Positions 1 to 12,700 of a stretch of 64,000 bases of DNA are shown here, piece after piece. Position 1 is the stretch's first letter. Each line of letters starts with the position of its first letter. Origin of the DNA: Litoditis marina (taxonomy: Eukaryota > Nematoda > Chromadorea > Rhabditida > Rhabditidae). Position numbers and translations under genes: made by a program. The stretch lies in NCBI GenBank assembly GCA_964036275.1, contig OZ038433.1:36675336-36739335 (forward strand). The letters run 5' to 3'. The notes below the pieces were generated by a model. The model was given only the letters and a program-made list of their open reading frames with translations. It was not told where the DNA came from and did not search any database.

Positions 1-502
1 CTTCCTTACTCTTCAGTTACATCATACCTTTCATGATCATATCCACCCTAGGTTCTACCGTGATCAATACTGCAGCTATGTGTCGCCTAATATTGGTAGG
101 TTGGTGCTTGAAGTATGGTATGAGATCCATTTGTTTTTTTCTGAAGTAATCATAATCTGCAAAACAAACCTCCACCATTGTCGCTAAGGGGTTGGCGCAC
201 AAAAAACTGTATTAGAGAGTGGGGTTCCGACCTGTGCACAGTTCTCGCGAGTTTAGGAAGACTGCTTATTCCACTGTGAAATGTATAGGTCAATGGCGTT
301 ATATGATTATAAGAAGGTTCTTCTAATAAGCATAAAACTTAGTCGTAAACGTATGAAAGTGTGGTATCGTTGCAGACCCAGACGCGGTTGTACTAATCTG
401 ATTATTACTCATGAAACTTACTGTAGGTAAATCTTTCAGGTTTCACGTGCTACCACACCAGTAAGAGATAAATCTTAAAAGGGGTCTGACAGGTACCGAG
501 TC

Positions 503-671
503 TCGTGCCTTACGCTCCACGGTAATTCCGTCGCTCCAATGCAAATGCGCTACAAAATCTATTTTGTTTTCTCTGGAGCATTTCATCTCAATCAAGAATA
601 TTCTAAAACTTGATTTTTTGGCGCGTTTTCCTTGGAGCGACGGAATCGACCGTGAAGCGCATGTAACGCGA
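503..671. repeat. Imperfect inverted repeat (hairpin element)
   Basis: Arms at about 503-539 and 632-671 pair over GTAATTCCGTCGCTCCAA and TTGGAGCGACGGAATCGACC, extended outward by CGCTCCACGG and CCGTGAAGCGC. The loop is about 90 bp. Looks like a small MITE; no target duplication is obvious. Confidence 0.6.
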
Positions 672-1450
672 TTGGCTCCTGTAAGACCATCTTTAGGGTC
701 AAACTGCTGGTGAGCAGGTTCATTGTGTCCGCGCCTGTTCCAACTGGCTGAATTGCACTATTCATCGGGACCCACTCCTCTATCCAAAGCCAACCTAAAA
801 TACCAATTGTTCAATGAATGTGGCCGAACCGAGAAACTTTTGATTTCAGTTTGGCATGAAGATTCCTCAGCAGGGAAAACGTAGAGCCGAACTCAATCTT
901 CTATGGATGACCATCATAAACTTTACAATACAGTTTATGACTGCTGGTGTCACGGTTTGTTCTATTCGCGTTTGAATGGAAATTTTGGAATTGCTAGAAA
1001 CATTATGAGCTAGAGCTAAAACGATCAACAATATCCTGCGACACATCAGATCTACTCACCATGTATCGTTCGATCTAGTCATTTACTGACATCCTACTAA
1101 ACATAAAACCTGGTCGCGACTCAACAGCAATACAAACAACCTCGGTGGTTGACCAAACAATACCTTATTGTCGGATATGTTACGAATATGGCATATCGTC
1201 CTCCCAAAGTACAAAGGTATTTTTGTAATAGGATTGATTGGTTACAAATTCATAATTATCATTACTCTTTAAACTGGTTGGTTGGTTGGTTCTTACATCT
1301 TACTGTAAATTTGACGGAACCTCCTGTTATGAGTTATGATTAAAAGACGCTTCGACTAACAACCTTGTATAATATGTACGTACTCGACGAGGCTACAATG
1401 TTTGAGTTCTGTTTTCGCTAAGCTAATGCACGCAATGAGATTGTAAAGTC

Positions 1451-1500
1451 AGGGCTCGACCGGGGATCGATCCCGGTAATTCTCGCACGTTAAGCGAGAA
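1451..1500 (-). pseudogene. 3' part of a tRNA-Val(AAC)-like sequence
   Basis: On the minus strand TTCTCGC and GCGAGAA form a perfect stem around loop TTAACGT, with anticodon AAC (Val). A T arm CCGGG-ATCGATC-CCCGG and a 3' acceptor strand GAGCCCT follow. The 5' acceptor strand and D arm are absent upstream, so this is a truncated copy. Confidence 0.6.
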
Positions 1501-2271
1501 ACACAACATTTTGGGACAAATTTAGTAAGTCAATTAATATTGCAGGTACTACTAATGCGGGGCAAAGTTGATGGTCCGATCCGCACCTATGGTCAACTGC
1601 TTCTCCCTTTTATGAGTGATGGTCTCACTCTACTATCGCCCTTCCTTCTCATTTTGTTCAGTTCTAAACTGAGAGGATGCTTTGTATTCTGGAAAATAAC
1701 GACTATTCACATTATGGTTCCTAGCAGTTCCGCTAGGAGTTAATAGAACTCCTTATCTGTAGAGAAGAGAAAGTTGAACATTACCGCAAACATCACAACA
1801 TAACATGAACAACACTCAGAGACAACTCGCCATCAATCTAAATTGCATGCGAAGTATAAAAACCCGCAGAAAAACCAGTCGTATATTTTTTTCTCTTTTT
1901 CAAAGAAGGACGATTATGTGGTTCAAATTTAGTTCGACTTTTTGTTAAAGTGCAATACATTTTTCAATTGAAGTTTGAAGGACCGTTGACACGAGATTGG
2001 TCCACATACTCGTCCTTCTTTAAGTAACGCTGCCTTAGGTGGTTGTCACTTTTGTTGACGCAGCGATTCGTCCTGGTTAGTTTCGTATGATATCATTGCT
2101 CTTTTTCTGATTTACTATTTACGTACATGTGTTCATATACTCTGAACAAAAAGAGGTGACCACATACTGTAATACTGTCCAATGAAAATATACTGTATTT
2201 CTGTATTGTGAACAAAACCAGGAGACTATTGAGAAAAAAACTTCAATGGAACGAAAACATTTCGAATAACT

Positions 2272-2309
2272 CATTATAGACACGAACAACGACATTCGTG
2301 TCTATAATG
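2272..2309. repeat. Perfect 15-bp stem hairpin
   Basis: CATTATAGACACGAA (2272-2286) and TTCGTGTCTATAATG (2295-2309) are perfect complements around an 8-base loop. Confidence 0.85.
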
Positions 2310-3253
2310 TGTTGAGGCGTTGCTGTCCGCTGTATCTCTGATCTACGAAATGTTGAGGGATAAGTGGACAACGTTGCTTACCTACCGAAGATCGACATGG
2401 GAGCGCATTGTTGGATGCATGATCGAAGTACTTCAAACGATCGATTAAATGATCGAAGTACTTCACTGCCGAGATACATGACTGACCTTCACACCATCAA
2501 TAACAACACTAATGAATCGCCTCTTTATAACTAAAACTTTGTGACCACTTATCTCATCATTCTGATACATGACACAACTAACATTCATACAGTCTTCATC
2601 TACGAAAACATGCTAATCTGAATGATCTCTTCAAAAACAAATGTTTATATTTGGCGATCAATACTGTCCTACGAACTTCATGGTACAATCATCGTTTCAA
2701 TTGTGCAATACTGCAGCAATGCATATTATACAATGAGCGCGTAACAGAGTAAACAATACTCTACATTTTATTCTTTCTCCTAAATCTACAATCATAGTTT
2801 GTAGTTCCACATATACCAATGTGGAAAGACACGTGTTCAATCGCAAATAAACATTCTTATTATTATTTTATAACTTAACACAAACTACCACCAAGCTCAG
2901 TAAGTAGGTGAACTCAAACATTATTTCATAGGGTCAAAAACTGATACCAATATAAATGCAATGTTTTCCATGTTTGTACTATTGACCATTTATCACAGCT
3001 ATTTGCCGATTGGGTCAGGTGTGGGCATGCGAACTACAAAATAGACTAGAGCAACAAAAGTTAAAATTCGATATCCATCAATTTTCCATACATTGCCTTT
3101 GCAGACGATCAAATTACAACAGCGAACGAGACTAGAATCATTCCGATCAATATCAATCAATATTCCATGGAATGCCTTTTTGGTTGAGCAAACTACAACT
3201 ACATTACAGGTACATATAGTGGGACAATTGTTTGGGTCGATAACAATCAATAC

Positions 3254-3426
3254 CCGACTGGGTAGTTGTAGTCGAGCGATCGATCGTCGACGGCCGTCTT
3301 CATCGGCGACGCCTTCGCCGTCTCCTTTCGCACGACCATCGTCAATCGATCGATAGCCATGGCGTCATCCGGACGGGGCGACTCGCAACTGACGTGCAAC
3401 TCTCGGCTCATCTCATCGAAAATATT
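3254..3426 (-). CDS. Coding exon of an unidentified gene downstream of the GGT-like gene
   Basis: An AG acceptor (TTTTGCAG) opens the exon at 3426. An in-frame ATG at 3411-3409 starts MSRELHVSCE and the frame stays open to a GG|GTATTG donor at 3254. The product is polar and basic, with no hydrophobic segment and no domain I recognise. It lies about 350 bp behind the GGT-like stop on the same strand, so it could be the next gene of an operon or an independent gene. A short last exon after TTTTGTAG near 3030 would finish the protein after six more codons, but this is weak. Confidence 0.4.
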
Positions 3427-3779
3427 CTGCAAAATGATTCGCTTTTCGTTGATGAATTGACACATTATATACAATTTGTAGTTTTAGGGTGATCTATTGT
3501 TCTGACTTATTTTTTGACCTACGCGCACAGACAAACTCGTTCTCGGTAAAACCAGCCACAGTGATGAACTCACTACAGAACCGTGAAAGACATATCTAGC
3601 TCCAAAGTCTAGTTTGCGTTTGTTTCGGAAAGCACACGTGTTTTTAGTGAAACCAAGACCGAATCGATAGGGCGCACTGCGATTTGCGATTCGATTCAAT
3701 TTTCACCAGGAATCAAATTGTTTCAAGGCCGGTTATAACCCTGTGGTTTTGTTCTCCAGTGACTGTGAATGGTCTTTTT

Positions 3780-6700
3780 TCACAAATCATTATTGAAACA
3801 CACCGTTCTCTCTCCATCAACAATTCGGGTTCCCCGATTCCTTTCACAGTAGAACTTCCCATCTCTGACGTCGTAGTAGGCACCGGCTGCATTTGCTGGA
3901 ATACACAGCGAACTGTCAAGCAGGGATTCTTGAATGCATAAACACGTAATACGTGGGAATCACGTCAGAACTTGGTCTCAGTTCACTAAGTTCGAAGCAG
4001 TCTCTGGACAAGAGAAAAAGACTAATATAGTCAAAAATACTGGTAGATCCTTAGTCCAAAATACTGGTAGAAGAAACGATAAAGACCATATCAATTTAAA
4101 ACACATTTTCTGAAAAGGACTAAATGATATATAGGTGAGTATTTGAGCTGATAATCGAGAACTGTGGTGTTTCAACATTTAAATACAACTTGTTCTGCCC
4201 CTGTATTGGTTCGCGCTTCCCGAAGTAGACTTGTGTGTTTGGTTTCTTCCCCTTCTGTACAAATTGGAAAATAATGGCGTGTTTCACACTGAATTGCAAC
4301 TTGGTCACCCGCTGTAGTGAACGGTAAACTTACTCGCATGGCCAGGGTTCTCGTCGAAAATGAGCATTCGGAGTGTGGTGATGGCCACCGATTCCACGGT
4401 TCGCACGGAACCCGAAGAGGTCACCGCCATCGTCGGCTGGAAAACCGGAGTTGACGCAAACAGTATTCTTTATCGCAAACAGTATTCTTTATCTTATCAA
4501 TCTCAATTTTATGTGTTTCAGAATTGATCCAACTAGACAAACTTATTTCCCATTGAAACCACCGTAATCCTGTTATTATAGGGCTGGTCCTGCTCGTCTA
4601 ACTCAAAATTGTTGCTTGTTTCTTGAAGGCACTTCTTCTTCTTCATTTCCGCCAACTCTCATAAAACTATATTGCGCCGATAATGGAGGAAAATTGTGCT
4701 TTTAATAGCCACGTTTGTTGAGTATCATGCTTACAACCACATTTCCATCATACTGGAAACGGCTGGTTAGAAAAAGATTGACAACTTCTAAATTTCAGAA
4801 CAAACATGGCGGAATGGGACAATCCCGTATGGCTTTCTTTTGCCATGAGATAATGGTTTCGCTCACTACATTTAGGTCTGAACCGTTGTGTTTGCGGTTC
4901 GGTTCTGTGATCTTCATTCGAAGGCTGTGTCCAATATGCAGACCAAGACAATTCAGATCAAACTACAATTCAGACCACAAAATACAACGCAGACTACGAA
5001 CTGCAACTATACCTTTCCGTATCGCTGTCTCGTTTCGTGAGTACCGTGACCAACGTTATCAGTGGTACTTTTCACCACCAGAATACTGCAGGCCGAAGTA
5101 AAGCTGACACTGGTTTTTCCCTCAGATCTGAAGCTGGGGAAGTTTTTCCGCGGTCCTGAGCCCAAGTGGCTAGAATCGAATCTGGAATTAATCGAGTATG
5201 ACCATATTTCATAGGCTGCAGTTGCTATTCGCATACCTCATATACGACTGTCACAAACTGCAAAGAGAGGGAACATTCCTGTGGCTATCACGTTTCAAAG
5301 AGGAACACGGTTCGAACTGTCAACCTAGCGGAAGTCAGTTAACTTTTGCTAATTGTAGTTTAGACCCAGTGCAGTTTTATGATAATAATACGTGGTTTCT
5401 GGGTTTTAACACTCAATAACCTTTTAGTTGGGTATTCATGCGAATCGATGGGGGGGTGAGAAAGAGAGAGAGAGAGAGAGGGAGCGAGAGAGAGATATAG
5501 AGAGAGAGAGAGAGAAAGGGAGAAAAGGAGGAGGAGAAAGAAATAGCAGAGGAGAACTCACGGTGAGGGTAGTCCCATATTTACCACCCCAACAGCATTA
5601 GTACCCCAATACCGCCATGCAATTATCGAAGCGACTCGATCTGGGGTCTGGAAAGAAGATTGCAAAGTGAGAAAAAGTAATTCCAGGGATAAACCACATT
5701 CGAGTTGTAGCAGGTTGCTTTAAGCACGAGTAGAAAAGTTATATACTTCTTCTTTAATTTTCTGCTTTCCACGAGATTCACAAAGAACTATCGTGTGATC
5801 CAAACCATTTTGGGTCACCACCACACTATCAACCAAATCCGCACCCGTGACACAACGCGTTTTTGGATGTCGTTTCCGAAGACGTTGTGGTTCTTCATAT
5901 GTTCGACAGCATTTGAAATAGTAGATTCGGAGAGGAGACCGCTCTAAAATTGTGGAGTCACAAAATTGTAGTTTGTACTTATGAGCGGTGAGCGGGTACC
6001 ATGACCCGCTTTTACGCAACACGAGGCACAGAAATCAGAAGAGTAATAGCCCACATAGAGCGGCGATTTGTATAGTGCCGGTCATTCCTACTGAGACGTG
6101 GCAGCGTGCCGATGAATATTCCGGGCGATTTTTCACCACTTTTATGTTCTCAAAAAACTGCAAATCTCTGTTAACGATTGTTCCACTCCATGAGAACATG
6201 TAAAAGAAAAACGTCTTTAGAATACCCATGCCTGCTCTAAAAAATAGTCATCCGAAAATCTTGGCACGATGCCAGTGGCTCTCAGTGGGAATGAAATGAA
6301 CTATTTATTAGTTTGTCAAACCGTTGTACACATCGTACGGTCAATTTGGTATAGGGGCGGGGTTGGCTAACGGCCAGTTCGTCTGCGTATCTTTGATCTA
6401 CACACTCTCTCGTCTTCTGAGCTAATCAACGACCGCTCGCCCCGCATCACTCGATCAATTGAGCGCTCTGCTGTCATTTTCGGGAAAATGACGACTATAT
6501 CGCACGCAGCTTTTACAGTATTTTGCGAGTTGTGTTCTGATGGGATAAAGAAGCAAAAACAATTTTGCTCGTAGAGACGCAGAAAAGACTTATATTATCC
6601 CCCCCCCCCTACATGCTTCTGACAAATATGGTTTTGAGTAACTCTGATATGTTGATAAACGGCGAAAGTTGGTGAATTTGTTCCACAATAATAGATATTG

Positions 6701-9700
6701 TTCGATCTTTGACCTACCTTCTCAAACTTTCCCACCCACTCGTTGGTGCTGGGCAGTAGTTGGTAGGCCAATTTCTGTGCTTCCAGTACGTAGGCGTAAA
6801 ACTTGGCTTCAGAAAGTGCAGTTTCCAGATGAAGAGCTGAAAAACAAACGAATTAGGTACCTCAGGAGATGTTGTAGTTTGTAGTCTGCTGATTGAACAC
6901 CAAACAGACTCAATACAACTGTGAAAGTTGGTGCCCCTCAGGAAATGGTGGACAGAAACTGTGGATTTGGTTTGATGTGCTGTGTTTGTGCTCTGATTTC
7001 TCTTCCATTGTAATTCACCACTTCTGCTATAACAAATAAAACTACAACAACCGGGTATCCTCCTGATCCCACCATAGACTGTTTTGATGACAAACGCGGC
7101 TATTATCGACATTGTGGGTCCACGTGGGATTACGAGGGTGTTCGATTCTTCATGTCCCGTTTTTGAATCCAGTTTTAGCTCCAAAGTAGCCGAGACGAAA
7201 GCTAGAACCGAAAAAATATCATATCAATAAAACAAGAGAATAAGATGATATCACATTCATTGAACAAGTTGATCGGAATAGAAATGTATGGAATATTTGA
7301 AAGATGACGAAGACATTATGGTGATCTGTTTGTAGTTTGATCGCTGTCCTGGTCGTAATTTGTTGGCTTTAATGAACATCCCAAACCAGATCTACCACCT
7401 ATAAATCGTCTTCATATGAGAAAAAGACAATATTGATTGGCAGTACTATGGGAAAGAACAAACAATAACGAACTGACTTTGTCTCGGCTGCCAGGACGGA
7501 AATATGCCGTTGAGAACCTGCCGAGTCAGTTCCGGTGTGGCCACGACTGGGCCGCCCGTCGACACTAGAGTCCGCCATTCATCCACCTGAACTCGAATGA
7601 AATTATGACCTTAATTTAAAAACAAGAACCATGAATTCATCCGCCTAAATTCGAGTTAAATCGTGACCTCAGTTTCGAAGAAACGCTCCTGATTCATCCA
7701 CCTGAACTGAAACTAATGAAATATCGAAAGGAGTGCGTGAAAAGGAGTGCAGATTCAGGTATCCCGGGGTACCAAATCGTAACATACCGCGCCAAATTCA
7801 GACTAATGAATGGATAATATATCAGGTGGATTGGTTCGATTTAGTAGAGGTATACACTTGTTTATTTCAGGCATACCTTCCGTGTTAACTTTTCTTATTA
7901 TCACAGCGCATGTTTTCTGTACTATGTTCGATTCCGTTGCGTTTCCTCACCATCCAACAATGATGGTCACCTGCAGAGCAAACTACAACTAAGTGATGGT
8001 CATCTACCTGTGCAGATGTACTTGAGGAGGTGCTAAGCATCTTCTTGAACAGATTGGAAACACGGAAAAATCGTTCCTCGTTTACTGGAAAAGTTGAAAT
8101 CATCAGAGGTTTCAAGGTTCTGGATTATTCTCTATTTCCAAGATTCAAATTGGGTTTCAGAGACAACAAAACAGTTAGCGTGACACTTAACCGAACCCTT
8201 GTTAAAAATAAACAACTTAAATGGAAATCGATTGTTTATAATGATTAAACCACAAAATAAGAACAAATGGAAACAATTTCCATAACGGACCCGGAGCTGG
8301 TGTGTCGTTTGGGTCCAGGCTGACCGTCTTATTAATTGCATTGCGGCTAAAGGTTTTGAAGTAGAGGTCGTGGTCTTTTCTGAAGAGACAGAAGAAGCAA
8401 AGATACCAATAAAAAAGTGTGAGTGAAAAGACAATCGAAAACGATACAAGTTTCATGCAATGTAATTGTAGTTTCAGTTGATTGAAAACAACAAAATTTG
8501 TTTTAATCAACTTATTTCCCTATAGAGTTGATTCTTTCGAAGCAATCAAATTTGGCTATTTTTGGTCGAATTTAGCAATTTTTGCCGTGTGTAGAATTGA
8601 AACAGCACTGTGATCATCCCTATATCAATCGAAAACTCACATCTTATTGCCGGGAATACTCTCGATGAGAAGTTGGCTGAAGAACTTTGTGTCCTTTATA
8701 TCTCCATTCAAACTGACAAAAGCGGATCGCAAGTGATCGAAACTTCTGCAACCGAAATATTTTCGAATATGATATTTACACATGGAACTGTCTCCGTCCG
8801 CGGACCTCATTCAGAACATTTTGAGGTTGTTAGATAACTTTAGAACAGGCAGCGTAGCAATCCGTTCAGCATCATAAGAAGTACACATGATTATCTCAAG
8901 AAAACTTCATGAACACCTCATGAGCTACTCGTGAACTTCTAATGTTGTAGCAATCAATAATCAAAATAAATATGGCAATCAATAAAATCTCATGAGAAGT
9001 TTGTCAGATTTTTCTCAAGAGGTAATGGTTTTCGTTGGATTTCTACCGCGCCAATCTCAAGGTTTAGAATGTTCTCAAAACTATCTGAAACACTGTTAGT
9101 ATATACTGTTCGCTCGATGCGAAGACAGTCTATACGATGTATGTTGCCCTTCCCCCGGTGTGTTGGGTTTATGATGTTCATGTTTTTAGGTGGTTACTCT
9201 GGTTACCAAACCACCATTGTAGATTCATCTCAAAACACTCCTTTATTTATTACGGGAAGACAGACAACGAGATCAAACTAGATACACATCGGAATGAGGC
9301 AACATACATCCCATAATGCTAATCGGAACAGCAAGCCCTATAAGTTTGTTTTGCGATTAGATTTACACATTCATTAAACTTGAATCCCACCTCAGAATAC
9401 ATTTCACGTTATTTTTGTTGTCTGGCACACAGTTCTTGGGGTCTAGCACATCCAAAATAGAACTTTCCGCCTGAAATGATATTATATTCATACAGAGTAA
9501 AGCGGGTGAGCTCTCGTCCATTATCTGCTAGCCGAAGAGAGAGCATGTGGATTAATTATAGGTGAGCTGGCCGCTCGCCAAACCCCGCCCTTTATATATA
9601 GTTTCCCCAACTTTAATACCTATAACTTACCATCCACTGCCGATTCTGACTGAACAAGTACATCATGGAAACGGACGAGTCCGGGGCAGCCGAGTGGGGT

Positions 9701-12700
9701 TCCGTGGCCAAAAGACACATCATTCCCTGCGCCATAATCAGGCGCAGTTTGTGCACATCGTTTCTCGTTAAACGTCTGCAACATTATATTTACGCGAGAT
9801 ACATGTTAGATATACGTGACCCGTGAGCAAGAAGCTAGGATATATTGTAGAGGAGCTCGAAATTCAACACCATGACAAAACGTCTGTTTCATAGAAAATT
9901 AAAACCAAAAAGAATTATGTAAAACTAAACACAACCAACTTCATATATATAGAGCAGTCGAGATTGTCCGAGAGTATGGCCACTTGGCGGTGAGATTTCT
10001 CACTTCCATACACGGGAGTGGTCACGTTCTGAACAAGAACAGTATAGAACATTTAAATTGCTCAAAAGGCTGTATTGAAAACTTGTATTGCTCAGAAGTA
10101 ATGATCAGTAAAAATTTATAGCAAATAGATAACAAATAAGGAAGTACGATGTTCGCAACTTCTAAATGTTGTAGTGTCACTGAAAATCTCGGAAATTTCT
10201 ATTATAGTCTGTAGATCAACGTAAAGGTGACTCTGAAGAAGCACAAGAACATTGTCATTTATTCCATTTTACGAATCTATAGTTTTTTTTCTCTTGTAAA
10301 TTTTCAATCTTTCGAATCAATTTCTCGATACTAGTTAGCCATGGAAATGTCTGTAAGGTGGGTTCATAAATTATTATTTTTGTCCTCTAGTTACGACTAA
10401 GTCATAGTTTGAAACAAGAAACGAAAATTCTGGTACAATTAGCTACAAATTCAACCGAGAATGCGCTTTCGCATGAAGTTGTTTTTCGAAGTGCGAAGTA
10501 TAAACGTACCACATCGGGAGGAAAAGGCAGTTGGAACACAAAATAAGTAGCTCCCATACACACGAGCAGCACACAAAATGCCACCGCAATCGAAATCAGA
10601 TAACAGCTAAAAAAACAATCAAAAATGTTGGAATGTAGAAATTTGCCGTAAAAGTCAAAATAATATGGTGTCTGACAGGGAGCAACGAAAAAAACCGATT
10701 TTACAAAACAAACTGAAAGGAGAAACGAACGTGGCTGAGTATCCGCTGTTGGCCATCAGTTCTTTCTTCTTCTCCTGTTCCTCATAATTGCGGCGTTTGT
10801 AGTCGTCCGTACTCGAATCTTGAAAGAACAGTGTAGCAAACTGATACACATGATACATTTGAACCGTATTATTGCAAATTGAATACCTCTGGAGTGTTTG
10901 GTCCCGGGATAGTCTCCGCTTTTCTTCGTTTCCGAACCTAAAAGTCATTGGTTACACTCGGAACAAAAAACATGTACCATCGAAGAGTGACATTCTCTCA
11001 GTTGTAGTTTGGTCTGCATCGAAGTACTCAAATTACGCTAGGAATACTTGCGAATGAACAAAAAAATCGTCCAATGAGTGTTTCAGACATCTTTTTCGCG
11101 GAAGAGTATTAACAGGCTGAGTGCTTGTAAATCCCGACACCTTCATCCCATGGTGCATCTTTCGATGTGTGCATTGTTTCGCCAGGCTTGTATCCCAGAG
11201 AAATGGCAGTTCGGAGCAGACGCCGGTTGAGATCGAAAGGTCAGGATGTCCCCAAAAACAAGTGTTCAAGGAGGGCAGAATGGAAAGCTAGTTCAGGTAC
11301 CCCGGGGGTACCTAAACCTAACGATGCGCGCGCCACAACAGAAAACGCATATGTATGCAAATACGGTTTGTTAGTAAGACTTAAAAAATTGAAAATCAGT
11401 TTCTATTGAACAGCCCTCCCATATTAACTTTCCTATCTGCCCCGTCCTATTTCATCTTCATTTTTCATACCAAAGCGCATATTTGAAGAAGTAAAAAACA
11501 GAGGAGTTGCAGAAAAAAAATGAGGGGTTGCAGAAATGCCTTGATAAAATGTATAAATGGTCTGTAGATTGGGGTCTTCCACTATCAGTAGAAAAAACAA
11601 GTGTCCTGCATTTAGGCGCCAAAAACCCAAGTCAAACCTACGAATACGAAATGAAAGGCATAGATCTCAGAAAAGTAGATCAAAATGTTCGAGATCTCGG
11701 GTTTTTGCTAAATCAAAACCTTTCATTTAAAGACCATGTGAAACATCATCAGGTCCGCAAAGCATCGAACATACAATCTTTTCAAAGTTTTGAAAACTCG
11801 AAATAGGAATGTTTGGCTAAAAGCGTATAAAACTTATGTCCGACCAATGGTTGAATTCGGTACTACTGTGTTCAACTCAGATAGCGGGTTTGTTAAGAAA
11901 CTTGAATCAGTTCAGAACGACTTCACTAGAAAGTTGTTTTTCCGTTTGGGTGGCTATACGTATTGTGAAATCCCTAGTTCCGCATTTAGAAATAGGAAAC
12001 TCAAATCGGTCACTTTAGAATCTAGAAAAAATACGACAGACCTCATTATGATCCATAAAATCAGAACTGGACAATGTGGGTTAAGTGCAACAGACTTTTT
12101 CACGTTCAAACTTTCACGTACTAGGGGTTCTAGCGCGAAATTCAGTTTCCACACCCCAAAAACTAGCCAACGTGCCAAGTTTTCCACAGTACGGGCTGGA
12201 TCCAAATACTTGAAATTGAGCGAGAAATCCAAAATATCGATGGGTTATCAGCCGCAAAAAAGCACTTTAGGTGAATGCATTCAAATGAAACTTCTACTGT
12301 TTTTCTGTTCATCCTGTGAGATTGGCCCAAATTATTTCATTCGGACTTGTGAGTTGTTTTATCTGTATTCTGTGCTGTTATATTGTTTTCTTTTTCCTTT
12401 ACCGGTAATCACCAAATGATGTTCCACGATTTCCGACTCTTACTTTCGCATTTGAATGTTTTCGTTTCCTACTGCCGATGTTCTATTTTTTCCTCTTGTA
12501 TATCACATGCTTGCATGTAAATAAATCAATCAATCAAGAACCAACTCTTTGATTTTTCCTGACTGGTCTTCTTCTTGATCATCGAAGGCTCGGGAATGCT
12601 GTGGTAGTGGGTGGCCTTCTTGCGATGACGCACTTTTGCAGCCCCTGGAAAAAGACTAGCACTTCTTCCAAACTACAAAAAAAACATTTACAAACAAGCA

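Larger units (their letters stand above)
1..2998. other. No gene recognised
   Basis: Apart from the hairpins at 503-671 and 2272-2309 and the tRNA-Val fragment, I see no exon with believable splice sites or any domain. Short frames here look random. Confidence 0.5.

Noticed and set aside
5720..6022. Minus-strand frame containing GLDHTIVL, resembling the GGT nucleophile region
   Set aside because: It lies in a different frame from the phase-consistent exon 5845-5943 and cannot be spliced in without breaking the chain.
6714..7184. 156-codon minus-strand frame with a hydrophobic stretch near 7100
   Set aside because: It runs over the real exon 6718-6836 in another frame. The exons on either side join in phase without it.
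9595..9786. Alternative frame of exon 9631-9775 containing ESAVDG, resembling the GGT AVDAA motif
   Set aside because: The other frame (CLLATEPHS at family spacing) fits better, and its phases match exons on both sides.
11186..11240. Plus-strand exon-like segment with a CAG acceptor and GTCAGG donor
   Set aside because: No partner exon on the plus strand, and it lies in an intron of the GGT-like gene.
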